Part shown: piece after piece, positions 32,963 through 41,160 of the stretch | How the letters are laid out: each line of letters opens with the position of its first letter | Position numbering within the stretch: the stretch's first letter is position 1 | Assembly: GCA_000619965.1 (NCBI GenBank) | Contig: JHVD01000001.1 | Coordinates: 1 to 64,000, forward strand | Length of the DNA: 64,000 bases | Direction of reading: 5' to 3' | From: Propionibacteriaceae bacterium P6A17 | GTDB lineage: Bacteria; Actinomycetota; Actinomycetes; Propionibacteriales; Propionibacteriaceae | Position numbers and translations under genes: made by a program | The notes under the pieces: model-generated | Database searches by the model: none | What the model was told of the DNA's origin: nothing | What the model saw: only the letters and a program-made list of their open reading frames with translations

Positions 32963-33861
32963 CGCCACTCGACTTCCTGCACGACCTGGTCAACCCCATG
33001 CTGACCTTCCTGCCGAAGGCACTCGTCGTCTCGATGGTGGCCGCGCTCGTGTGCGGGGTGATCGGCTCCCACGTGGTGCTGCGGGGGATGACCTTCATCG
33101 GGGACGCCGTGGCCCACTCCGTGTTTCCGGGCATCGCGGTCGCGTTCGTGCTGCAGGGGTCGCTCGTCGTGGGCGGCATCGTCGCGGGAGTCGCCACGGC
33201 GGTGCTCATCGCGCTGTTCTCCCAGACGAAGCGGCTGCGGGAGGACTCCGTGATCGGCGTGTTCTTCGTCGCCGCGTTCGCGCTCGGCATCGTCATCATC
33301 TCGCTCTCGCCCGGCTATGCGGGCTCGCTCACGAGCTTCCTGTTCGGTTCCATCACCGGCATCCCCGACGAGGCCGTCGCCTTCACCGTCGTGATGGCCG
33401 TCGGCGTGCTCGGCGTCGCCGCGCTCTTCCACAAGGAGCTCGTGGTGGTCAGCCTGGACCGCGAGTACGCGCGCTCGCTGGGCATGAACGTGCTGCTGCT
33501 GGACATCGTGCTCTACGTGCTCGTCACGCTGGCGGTCGTGATGAGCATCCAGACCATCGGCAACGTGCTCGTCCTGGCCCTGCTCGTGACCCCCGCCACG
33601 GCCGCGCGCATGCTCACCGACCGACTCGTGCCGATGATGGCGACGGCCGCGGGCATCGGCGCAGGCAGCGCGTTCGTGGGCCTCTACCTCTCCTGGGCCC
33701 TCGACGTGCCCACCGGCGGCACGATCGTGCTGGTGTGCACCGTCGCCTTCCTGCTCGCCTGGGCCTTCGGGCCCCGCCACGGCCTGCTGCGGGCGCGCGG
33801 CGGGGGTCAGCCGAGCTGGCGGATGACGAAGCCGAACTCGGCGCTCCTCGGCCAGAGCTGA
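32956..33861 (+). CDS. Metal ABC transporter permease (ZnuB/MntB family)
   Basis: The 301-aa protein has about eight membrane spans and the family motifs HVVLRGMTFIGDAVAHSVFPG near residue 38 and LDREYARSLGMNV near 170. It overlaps the ATPase gene by seven bases. With the ATPase and the damaged surface protein it forms a probable zinc or manganese importer; no soluble binding protein (ZnuA) is encoded here. Its last 18 codons overlap the convergent beta-galactosidase gene on the opposite strand by 55 bases. Confidence 0.88.
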
Positions 33862-36791
33862 TGGCGCGGCAGCACGTCGGGGCCGCAGGACCGTGAGCCC
33901 AGACCGTGCTGGAAGGCGTCGAGGTGGAGGTGTAGTCCGCGGCTGGGCGGGAGCTCGTGCTGGTGCGCGGCCGACGCCAGCTCGTGGGCGTCGTGGCGCA
34001 GCAGCGAGAAGCCCGGCACGTCGGGGCCGAATGCAGTCAGGCCCACGCGCCCGGCGTCGCCCTCGATCAGCAGCCGGCGCAGCGCCTCGCGGTGGCCCGT
34101 CTCCTGCGGCCGGGCGTACGCGAACGCGAGGTCGTCGATGGCGGCCTCGTGCTCCGCGACGATGGACGCGGCCCGCGAGTCGGGGTACGCCTCGCCGGGC
34201 CCGCCGCCGAACCACCTCGCCGTGGCGAAGCCTCCGGGCAGCAGCGCGTGGAAGCCGATCCTGGGCCAGGTGACGTCCGTGCGTGGGCGGATGGGCGCGA
34301 CGAGGATCCGGCAGTACGCGCCGGCGTCGGCGACGCCCCACCGGTACGTCACCTCGGCGCCGTGGCGGCCGCTGGCGGGCATCAGGCGTTCGACGACGAC
34401 GAACTCGCGTCCCTCGACCTCGGCCCGCGTGGTGCGGCGCAGCAGCCGGTGGAGTCCCTGCTCGCGCCAGCGCTGCGCCGACGACGGCCCGCGGGCGCCG
34501 TAGCCGAAGTCGTCGAAGTAGCTGGCCAGCTCGTAGGAGCCGCCGACGGTCAGCGCATCGTTGTCGGTGGGTGCGCGCCACAGATCGACGCCGGCCTCGC
34601 GCACCTCGAGGTTGCCGACGGCGCGCAGCCGCCCGTCGGCCCGGTCCAACACCACGTCGCCCAGCCGCACGTCGGCCCCGACCAGCGGCGCGGCGGCGGG
34701 CCGGGGTGCGCGGGGCGCGGGCTGGTCGTCGAGGCGCTGTTGCGCGACGACGACGACGTGCCCGGCTGCTGCCCACGGGCGGTCGGAGCGCTCGACGACC
34801 TCCACGGTCAGGTACGAGTCCGCCAGGTGGCGGGCCTCCTCGGGAAGGCTGGGCAGCGGGAGGCCCGTGCTCGTGCCCGCCGGCACGTCGAAGCCGTCGA
34901 AGACGCCCTCGGCGCGCAGTCGGCCGTCGACCTCCCAGCGCCAGCGGGCCGAGAGATGGTCGGTGCCGACGTCGTGGAAGCGGTTCTCGAACGTCACGAC
35001 GTCGCCGATCGAGACGGCCACCGGCGTGAACTGCTGCCGCACCTCGGCCATCGCCGGCGAGGGGGTGCCGTCGGAGTGCACGAGCCCGTCCATGACGAAG
35101 TTGCCGTCGTGCGGGTCCTCCCCGAAGTCGCCGCCGTAGGCGTGGAACGCGATGCCGTCGGGCGTCGTCGTTTCGATGCCGTGGTCGCGCCACTCCCAGA
35201 TGAAGCCGCCGTGCCAGTCGTCGAGCCGCTCGAAGCGCTCCACGTACTCGCCGAGCGCGCCGGGGCCGTTGCCCATCGCGTGGACGAACTCGCAGAGGAT
35301 CTTCGGCTTGTCGGCGAACCGGGAGGACTGCGCCGGGCGACGCGTGAGCCCCGCGGTCGTGCCGGCGGACAGGGCCTCCATCTCGGGCAGGGGGGCATAC
35401 ATGCGCGAGACGATGTCCGAGTAGGCGGCCTCGTAGTCGCCCTCGTAGTGGACCGGCCGGCTCGCATCGACGCGGTGCGCGAGCTCCGCCATGGCCGCGA
35501 GGTTCGCGCCGGTGCCGGACTCGTTGCCGAGGCTCCAGCAGATGATCGACGGGTGGTTGCGGTCGCGGTGCAGCATGCGGTCCATGCGCTGCAGGAGCGC
35601 GTCGCGCCAGGCGGGGTCGTCGCTCGGGTTGCCCTCCCACGCCACCGCCTCGAAGGCGTGGGTCTCGAGGTCGCACTCGTCGATCACCCAGAAGCCCAGC
35701 TCGTCGGCGAGGTCGAACAGCCTGGGGTGCGGCGGGTAGTGGCTCGTGCGGATGGCGTTGATGTTGTGCCGCTTCATGAGCAGCAACCCCTCGCGGCAGG
35801 CGTCCTCGTCGAAGACCCTGCCGTGCCGCGGGTGGTATTCGTGCCGGTTCACCCCGCGCAGCCGCACCGGGATGCCGTTGACGAGCCACCGGTTGCCGCG
35901 CACCTCGACGGTGCGGAACCCGATGCGCTCCTCGACGTGATCGACCCCGTTGGACAAGACCGCGTCGTAGAGGCGCGGCCGGTCGGCGCTCCACGGCTCC
36001 ACTGCGCCGCAGGCCACGGGCGCAACCTCCTCCGGGGAGTCCCAGGTGACGTCGACGCCCAGCTGGGACACCTCGAGGCGCACCGGATAGGAGGCCTGCC
36101 CGAGCTCGACGGTGAGCACGCCCTCGCCGGTGCTGGCGTCGTAGTCGGCGCGCAGCCAGTGGTCCTCGATGGCCCCGCTGGGGCGGGCGACGAGCGTCAC
36201 CTCGCGGAAGATGCCCGGCAGCCACCACTGGTCCTGGTCCTCGACGTAGGTCTGCGCGGACCACTGGGCCACGCGCACGTGGACGACGTTCGTGCCGGGC
36301 CGCAGCAGGTGCGCCACGGGCAGCTCCGACGGCAGCCTCGAGCCCCGCAACACCCCCGCGTGCGTGCCATTGACCGCGACGATGCCGATCGACTCGACGC
36401 CGTCGAACCGTAGGCGGACATCGTCGTGCTGTTCCCAACCCGGCGGCAGCTCGAAGCTGCGGCGGTGGTCCCCGATGGGGTTGTCGTCGGGGGAGTACGG
36501 CGGATCGAGGGGGATCGCGTGTTGCACGTTGGTGTAGATCGGGTGGCCGCGCCGGCCGTCGCCGGTGAGCACCCAGTGGGCGGGCAGGTCGATGGTCTCC
36601 CAGGCGGAGTCGTCGTGGTCGACGGCGTCGCAGTCGACGGGCGCGTGCGCCACGTCGGGCGACAGCAGGAAGCGCCACTGGCCGTCGAGGGACAGCCGCA
36701 GGGGCTCGTCGCGGCGCCACGCCCGCGGCGGCAGCCCGTCGCCTGGGCGGGTGTCGTCGAGGATGGCTCGGGTGTCGCGGAGGATCGACAT
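33807..36791 (-). CDS. lacZ: Beta-galactosidase, GH2 LacZ type
   Basis: The 994-aa enzyme has the LacZ five-domain layout: jelly-roll N-terminal sugar-binding domain (about 40-220), Ig-like domain, TIM barrel (about 330-620), second Ig-like domain and the C-terminal beta-sandwich. Catalytic residues are visible: acid/base Glu in SLGNESGTG near residue 425 and nucleophile Glu in ILCEFVHAMGNG near 505. The C-terminus SCGPDVLPRHQLWP...F is conserved, so the end overlapping the metal permease is genuine. It is the last gene of the galactoside operon, 31 bases after the LacI-family gene. Confidence 0.94.
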   Translation of the reverse strand: MSILRDTRAILDDTRPGDGLPPRAWRRDEPLRLSLDGQWRFLLSPDVAHAPVDCDAVDHDDSAWETIDLPAHWVLTGDGRRGHPIYTNVQHAIPLDPPYSPDDNPIGDHRRSFELPPGWEQHDDVRLRFDGVESIGIVAVNGTHAGVLRGSRLPSELPVAHLLRPGTNVVHVRVAQWSAQTYVEDQDQWWLPGIFREVTLVARPSGAIEDHWLRADYDASTGEGVLTVELGQASYPVRLEVSQLGVDVTWDSPEEVAPVACGAVEPWSADRPRLYDAVLSNGVDHVEERIGFRTVEVRGNRWLVNGIPVRLRGVNRHEYHPRHGRVFDEDACREGLLLMKRHNINAIRTSHYPPHPRLFDLADELGFWVIDECDLETHAFEAVAWEGNPSDDPAWRDALLQRMDRMLHRDRNHPSIICWSLGNESGTGANLAAMAELAHRVDASRPVHYEGDYEAAYSDIVSRMYAPLPEMEALSAGTTAGLTRRPAQSSRFADKPKILCEFVHAMGNGPGALGEYVERFERLDDWHGGFIWEWRDHGIETTTPDGIAFHAYGGDFGEDPHDGNFVMDGLVHSDGTPSPAMAEVRQQFTPVAVSIGDVVTFENRFHDVGTDHLSARWRWEVDGRLRAEGVFDGFDVPAGTSTGLPLPSLPEEARHLADSYLTVEVVERSDRPWAAAGHVVVVAQQRLDDQPAPRAPRPAAAPLVGADVRLGDVVLDRADGRLRAVGNLEVREAGVDLWRAPTDNDALTVGGSYELASYFDDFGYGARGPSSAQRWREQGLHRLLRRTTRAEVEGREFVVVERLMPASGRHGAEVTYRWGVADAGAYCRILVAPIRPRTDVTWPRIGFHALLPGGFATARWFGGGPGEAYPDSRAASIVAEHEAAIDDLAFAYARPQETGHREALRRLLIEGDAGRVGLTAFGPDVPGFSLLRHDAHELASAAHQHELPPSRGLHLHLDAFQHGLGSRSCGPDVLPRHQLWPRSAEFGFVIRQLG

Positions 36792-36822
36792 GGGGGGTCC
36801 TTCCGAGGGATCGGTGGTGGGT

Positions 36823-37836
36823 TCAGTCTGATACGGGGCGGGTGGAGTCGCGGACGACGAGCCGGGTGGGGAACATCCGGTGCCCGGGATCCTCGCCCGC
36901 GATCAACGACTGCAGCATCTGGATCGCCTGCTGCCCGAGGTGCTGGATGGGCTGGTGGACCGTCGTGAGCGTCGGGGTGAGCTCACGGGCGATCTGGTGA
37001 TCGTCGAAGCCGACGACCTGCACGTCGTCGGGGATGCGCAGCCCCCGCGCGGCGATCGCCCGGTACGCGCCGGCGGCCATGCGGTCGGAGGCGCAGAACA
37101 CGGCGTCGATCCCGGGCTGGCGCTCGAGCAGATCCTCCATCGCGGCGACGCCGGACGAGGGGCCGTAGTCGCCGTGTCTGACGAGTGTGGCGTCGTAGTG
37201 GGCGCCGAGCGCGAGCCGGGCACCCTCGAGGCGGAGCTGACCGCCCGGCGCGTCCTCGGGGCCGGCGATGATGGCGATGCGACGAGCCCCCGCGGCCAAC
37301 AGGTGCTCGACGGCGGCGGCTGCGCCCGACTGGTCGTCGACGGTGACCGTGCGCACCTTCGGGCCCAGCAGATGGGCGGGCAGCCGCCCGCACACGGCCA
37401 CGGGCAGCTCGGCGGCGATGATGCGGTCCAGGAGTGGGTCGGTCATGTGGGGCGTGAGGTGCACGACCCCGTCGAGCCGGCGCCGGTCGAGGAACGGGGC
37501 GGTGCGTCGGCGCTCGAGATCGCTGCCCGCGAGCAGCAGGAGCAGCGCGTCGGAGCTGTCTCCGAAGCCTTCGGACACGCCCTTGACGAGCTCGCGGAAG
37601 GTCGGGTCGTCGAACAGCTCGTCGGAGGGCTGGGTGAGCAGGACCGCGACGGCGTGGTTGCGCCCGGAGGCGAGCGCGCGGGCATGGGAGTTCAGGCGGT
37701 AGCCCGTCTGGGCCACGGCCCTGTGGACGGCCGCACGCGCCGAGTCCGACACGTTCGGTGCCCCGTTGAGGACTCTGCTGACCGTGCCGCGGGAGACTCC
37801 GGCGACTCGTGCGACGTCCTCGATCGTGGTGCCCAT
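36823..37836 (-). CDS. LacI-family transcriptional regulator
   Basis: The 337-aa regulator has a LacI HTH with hinge helix (TIEDVARVAGVSRGTVSRVL, NSHARALASGR) and a periplasmic-binding-like effector domain through DDVQVVGFDDHQIAREL. It lies between the permease and beta-galactosidase genes in the same operon, implying autoregulation. The palindromes upstream of the operon, centred on GGAGCGCTCC, are its likely operators. The effector is probably a galactoside, by context. Confidence 0.92.
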   Translation of the reverse strand: MGTTIEDVARVAGVSRGTVSRVLNGAPNVSDSARAAVHRAVAQTGYRLNSHARALASGRNHAVAVLLTQPSDELFDDPTFRELVKGVSEGFGDSSDALLLLLAGSDLERRRTAPFLDRRRLDGVVHLTPHMTDPLLDRIIAAELPVAVCGRLPAHLLGPKVRTVTVDDQSGAAAAVEHLLAAGARRIAIIAGPEDAPGGQLRLEGARLALGAHYDATLVRHGDYGPSSGVAAMEDLLERQPGIDAVFCASDRMAAGAYRAIAARGLRIPDDVQVVGFDDHQIARELTPTLTTVHQPIQHLGQQAIQMLQSLIAGEDPGHRMFPTRLVVRDSTRPVSD

Positions 37837-37846
37837 GCCTGCCTTC

Positions 37847-38731
37847 CTATCCCTTGGTGGCGCCCAGGGTCAGCCCGGCCACGAACTGCTTCTGCAGGAT
37901 GAAGAAGACCGCCAGCACCGGCAGCGCAGCGATGATCGAGCCTGCCGAGAGGAGATTGTAGTCCGTGAAGAACGACCCCTTCAGGTTGTTCAACGAGCTT
38001 GTCACGGGGAACTTGTCGCCCGACTGCATCAGCACGGTGGCCCAGAAGAACTCGTTGTAGATCCACGCGGTCTGCAGCGTCGCCAACGCGGCCAGCGGCG
38101 GTCGCAGCAGCGGCACCGTGAGACCGGCGAACTGGGTCCACACGGAGGCCCCGTCGAGCATCGCGGACTCGTAGATCTCCTTGGGGAGCGTCTTGATGTA
38201 GTTGCTCAGCACGAAGGTGCAGAAACCCGTCTGGAAGGCGACGTTGATGATGATGACGCCGAGATGCGAGTCGAGCAGGGAGCCCGAGGAGGAGAGCCAA
38301 TAGGGGAGTTCGACGGCCCTGAACATCCGGTAGACGGGGATGAGCAGGGATTGCGGCGGGAGGAGGTTGGCGGCCACGAAGACGGCGAGCATGCCGAGGT
38401 TGAACCGGAAGCTGTACCGGGCGAGCACGAACGCGGCGCACGACGACAGGATGAGCGTCGCCACGACGGCCGTGACCGTGATTACTGCGGAGTTCCAGAA
38501 GCTGTTGGCGAAGCCGCCGCGCTCCCAGGCATCCACATAGTTGTCGAGGGTGAACCCGCCGAAGGACAGGTAGCCGTGCTGCAGCGTGTAGCCATAGTCG
38601 CGAAAGGAGTTGAACAACGCCCACGCCATCGGGAAGAGCCATGCGAGCGAGATCACGATCAGGAACGTATGGAGCACCACGCGCGCGGGGTGCACGCGCT
38701 GCCTGCGGTGGCCTGCGGTGTCGTCGGACAT
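37847..38731 (-). CDS. Carbohydrate ABC transporter permease (MalG-like)
   Basis: The 294-aa protein has six predicted spans and the CUT1 coupling loop EIYESAMLDGASVWTQFAGLTVPLLRPPL near residue 192. It overlaps the first permease gene by one base (TGATG) and precedes the LacI gene by 10 bases. It pairs with the MalF-like permease for uptake of an oligosaccharide, likely a galactoside given lacZ. No ATPase is encoded; CUT1 systems often share an MsiK-type ATPase elsewhere. Confidence 0.92.
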   Translation of the reverse strand: MSDDTAGHRRQRVHPARVVLHTFLIVISLAWLFPMAWALFNSFRDYGYTLQHGYLSFGGFTLDNYVDAWERGGFANSFWNSAVITVTAVVATLILSSCAAFVLARYSFRFNLGMLAVFVAANLLPPQSLLIPVYRMFRAVELPYWLSSSGSLLDSHLGVIIINVAFQTGFCTFVLSNYIKTLPKEIYESAMLDGASVWTQFAGLTVPLLRPPLAALATLQTAWIYNEFFWATVLMQSGDKFPVTSSLNNLKGSFFTDYNLLSAGSIIAALPVLAVFFILQKQFVAGLTLGATKG

Positions 38732-39636
38732 CAGCGTTCTCCCTTCAGGACCACGCGGAGCTGGATGACGATGAAGATGGAGCTGATCAGCAACATGATG
38801 GTGGCGAGCGCCGATCCGAAGCCGATCCGGCTGGCCTCGCCGACGACGTTGGTCGTGACGAGGGTGGAGATCAGCTCGAGGCCATTGCGGCCCCGATTGA
38901 TGATCCACGCGAGGTCGAACGCGCGCAGCCCCTCGATGAATGTGATGGTCAGCACGATGATGTTGATCGGGCGCATCACGGGGAAGATGATCTGGAGGTA
39001 CGTCTTGGTCTGGCTGGCGCCGTCGATGGCGGCCGCCTCGCGGAGGCTGGGGTCGATGCCCTTCAGCCCCGAGAGGTACAGCAGCATGATGTAGCCGGTG
39101 TGGCGCCAACCGTTGGCGATCATGGCGGCCCAGAGGTTGATCGTCGAGTCCCCGTACCAGTCGATCGAGGTCCCGAACAGCGCGTTGATGAGGCCCTGGT
39201 CTCGGCTGTACATGAGCTGCCAGATGAAGCCGACGAGCGCCGCCGACAACACGACGGGCAGGTAGAGGGCCGTCTGGTAGAACCGCGTCGCGCGCAGCTC
39301 CTTGTCCAGGAAGACGGCCAGCAGCATGCCCAGCGGGGTGAACACGAGGAACAGCACGAGCAGCCACAGGATGTTGTGCCAGAGGGCGGGCCAGAACGGC
39401 GGGTAGATCGTCGCCAGGTCCACGTAGTTGCGCGCGCCGACCCACTGGATGTCGGACAGCCCGCCGATGCCGTCCCACGAGGTGAGGGACAGCGCCACGG
39501 TGACGAGGGCCGGCCCCCAGACGAGCCCGGCGACGACGATGAGCGGGATGCCGAGCATCAGGCCCAGGACGACCCTGTCGGTGCGGGAGAGGAGGACGCT
39601 GCGGTCACGTCGCGGTCGTGTCGTGATCTTGCTCAT
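38731..39636 (-). CDS. Carbohydrate ABC transporter permease (MalF-like)
   Basis: The 301-aa protein begins with a basic cytoplasmic N-terminus (MSKITTRPRRDRS), has six spans and the CUT1 loop SLREAAAIDGASQTKTYLQIIFPVMRP near residue 205. An in-frame GTG at 39648 is an alternative start; neither has a strong SD. It lies 14 bases downstream of the binding-protein gene and is coupled to the MalG-like gene. Confidence 0.9.
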   Translation of the reverse strand: MSKITTRPRRDRSVLLSRTDRVVLGLMLGIPLIVVAGLVWGPALVTVALSLTSWDGIGGLSDIQWVGARNYVDLATIYPPFWPALWHNILWLLVLFLVFTPLGMLLAVFLDKELRATRFYQTALYLPVVLSAALVGFIWQLMYSRDQGLINALFGTSIDWYGDSTINLWAAMIANGWRHTGYIMLLYLSGLKGIDPSLREAAAIDGASQTKTYLQIIFPVMRPINIIVLTITFIEGLRAFDLAWIINRGRNGLELISTLVTTNVVGEASRIGFGSALATIMLLISSIFIVIQLRVVLKGER

Positions 39637-39650
39637 CTGGGGGCCCACCG

Positions 39651-40922
39651 TCAGTTCGTGGCGAAGATCGACTTCTTCTGCTCCTCGACGCTGGCGAGGA
39701 TCGAGTCGATCTGGGTCGGGTCCTTGACGAAGGCCTGCAGCGCGGGGCCGACGACGGTGTTGGCGAAGTCGGGGCGCGAGTCGCGGTCCAGGAACTGGGA
39801 GATCGCCTCGGCCTCCTCGATGACCTTCACGGCCTTCTTCTGCAGCGCGTTGTAGGAGCTCTGGTCGGCCTTGGAGTTGGCCGCGATCACCGACGGGTCG
39901 GACTTGACCGTGACGCCCACGGCCTCGGGCGTGGCGAGGTAGGCGAGCAGCTCCTTGGCCAGCTTCTCATCCTTGGGCTTCGCGGCCATCATGAAGCCGT
40001 CGACGGGTGCCTCGACGACCTTGGCGCCGATGGCGGAATCGACCTCGGGGAAGACGAAGAAGTCGAGGTCGTCGGCGAGGTCCGCCTCGGCGAACTGCTG
40101 CTGCATGAACATGCCCATGACGTAGACGCCGGACTTGTTCTGGATCAGGCCCTGGGAGGCCTCCTGCCACGTGCGGCCGAGCGCGTCGGGCTGGTGGAAG
40201 GGAAGGAGCTGGTTCCAGGCCTTGAACACGTTCTTGACCTGCTCGCCGTCCCAGGCCTCCTGTCCAGCCATGAGGGACACGTGGTAGTCGTAGCCGTTGA
40301 CGCGCAGGTTGAGCATGTCGAAGGTGCCCATCGCCTCCCAGCCGTCCTTGTCGGCGAAGGCGATCGGGGTGATGCCGTCCTTCTTCATCTGCTCGGAGAG
40401 CGTCAGCCACTCGTCGAGCGTCGTGGGCTCGGTGTAGCCACGCTCGCGGAACAGGCTCGGGCGGTAGAACACCGCCCAGGGGTAGTAGGTGCTGGGGATG
40501 AACACCTGACGGTCCTTCGAGTCCGTCGAGGCGACCTTCATCGAGTCGGGCATGCCGTCGATCTTGTCCCAGACGTCGCTGATGTCCCCGACGAGACCCT
40601 TGTCCGCGAAGTAGCGGGCCCGGTAGCCCGCGAACCAGGTGAAGGTGTCGTCGGGGTTGCCCTGCAGGTAGTTGTTGATGCCCTCCTTGAAGGTCTCGTG
40701 CTGGATGGTGTTGATCTTCACCTCGCTGCCGGTGAACCCGGCCATCATCTCGGCGAAGGCCTTCTTGGGGACGTCGTCGGACTGGTACGAGCCCATCGTG
40801 ACGACGCCGTCAGCCGAGCCTGCGGATCCGCCTCCGCAGGCGGACAGGAGGGACGTGCCGGCTGCGAGGCCCGAGGCCTGGAGCAGCCTCCGGCGGGAGA
40901 AGGGCGTGTTGCGGGTGATCAT
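39651..40922 (-). CDS. Sugar-binding lipoprotein of CUT1 ABC transporter
   Basis: The 423-aa protein has a twin-arginine-like RRR lipoprotein signal with lipobox LLSAC (Cys29) and an extracellular solute-binding family 1 fold (IQHETFKEGINNYLQGNPDD, TWFAGYRARYFADKGLVGDI). It would capture an oligosaccharide at the cell surface. A strong SD (AAAGGAGG) precedes the ATG. First gene of the galactoside operon and immediately behind palindromic operators. Confidence 0.92.
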   Translation of the reverse strand: MITRNTPFSRRRLLQASGLAAGTSLLSACGGGSAGSADGVVTMGSYQSDDVPKKAFAEMMAGFTGSEVKINTIQHETFKEGINNYLQGNPDDTFTWFAGYRARYFADKGLVGDISDVWDKIDGMPDSMKVASTDSKDRQVFIPSTYYPWAVFYRPSLFRERGYTEPTTLDEWLTLSEQMKKDGITPIAFADKDGWEAMGTFDMLNLRVNGYDYHVSLMAGQEAWDGEQVKNVFKAWNQLLPFHQPDALGRTWQEASQGLIQNKSGVYVMGMFMQQQFAEADLADDLDFFVFPEVDSAIGAKVVEAPVDGFMMAAKPKDEKLAKELLAYLATPEAVGVTVKSDPSVIAANSKADQSSYNALQKKAVKVIEEAEAISQFLDRDSRPDFANTVVGPALQAFVKDPTQIDSILASVEEQKKSIFATN

Positions 40923-40945
40923 GGTGATCCTCCTTTGGATCAGTC

Positions 40946-41056
40946 TGGGAGCGCTCCACGGATCAATCCGTGATACTCCCATGATGACAAGGATATTTGA
41001 TTGTCACTGGTTCGCCACTGCGACACTTGCTGTCACATCTGTGTGAGCGCTCCCAC
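40946..41056. promoter_or_regulatory. Palindromic operators upstream of the galactoside operon
   Basis: Two LacI-type sites share a GAGCGCTC core: TGGGAGCGCTCCA (40946-40958) and GTGTGAGCGCTCCCAC (41041-41056), about 95 bp apart, suitable for looping. Between them are a perfect palindrome CACGGAT-CA-ATCCGTG (40957-40972) and an inverted repeat TGACAA...TTGTCA (about 40984-41005). The core promoter is not obvious. The LacI-family protein encoded in the operon is the presumed binder of the first pair; the others may bind a second regulator. Confidence 0.68.
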
Positions 41057-41105
41057 AGTAGCATGCGCCGATCCTGCGTCGTCAAGGGGGACCGGGGAAG
41101 ACGAC

Positions 41106-41143
41106 GACGGGGCGGCGCCGGGAATCCCGGCAGCCGCCCCGTC
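41106..41143 (-). terminator. Hairpin terminator after the E2 gene
   Basis: GACGGGGCGGC (41106-41116) pairs with GCCGCCCCGTC (41133-41143), and the inner GCCGGGA/TCCCGGC extends the stem almost to the tip. It begins 18 bases after the E2 stop. Confidence 0.75.
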
Positions 41144-41160
41144 GGACCTGGTTCGGTGGG

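Noticed and set aside
35000-36420. Plus-strand frame of more than 800 codons opposite lacZ
   Set aside because: It is antisense to the catalytic and sugar-binding domains of lacZ, whose motifs are intact. No family resemblance.
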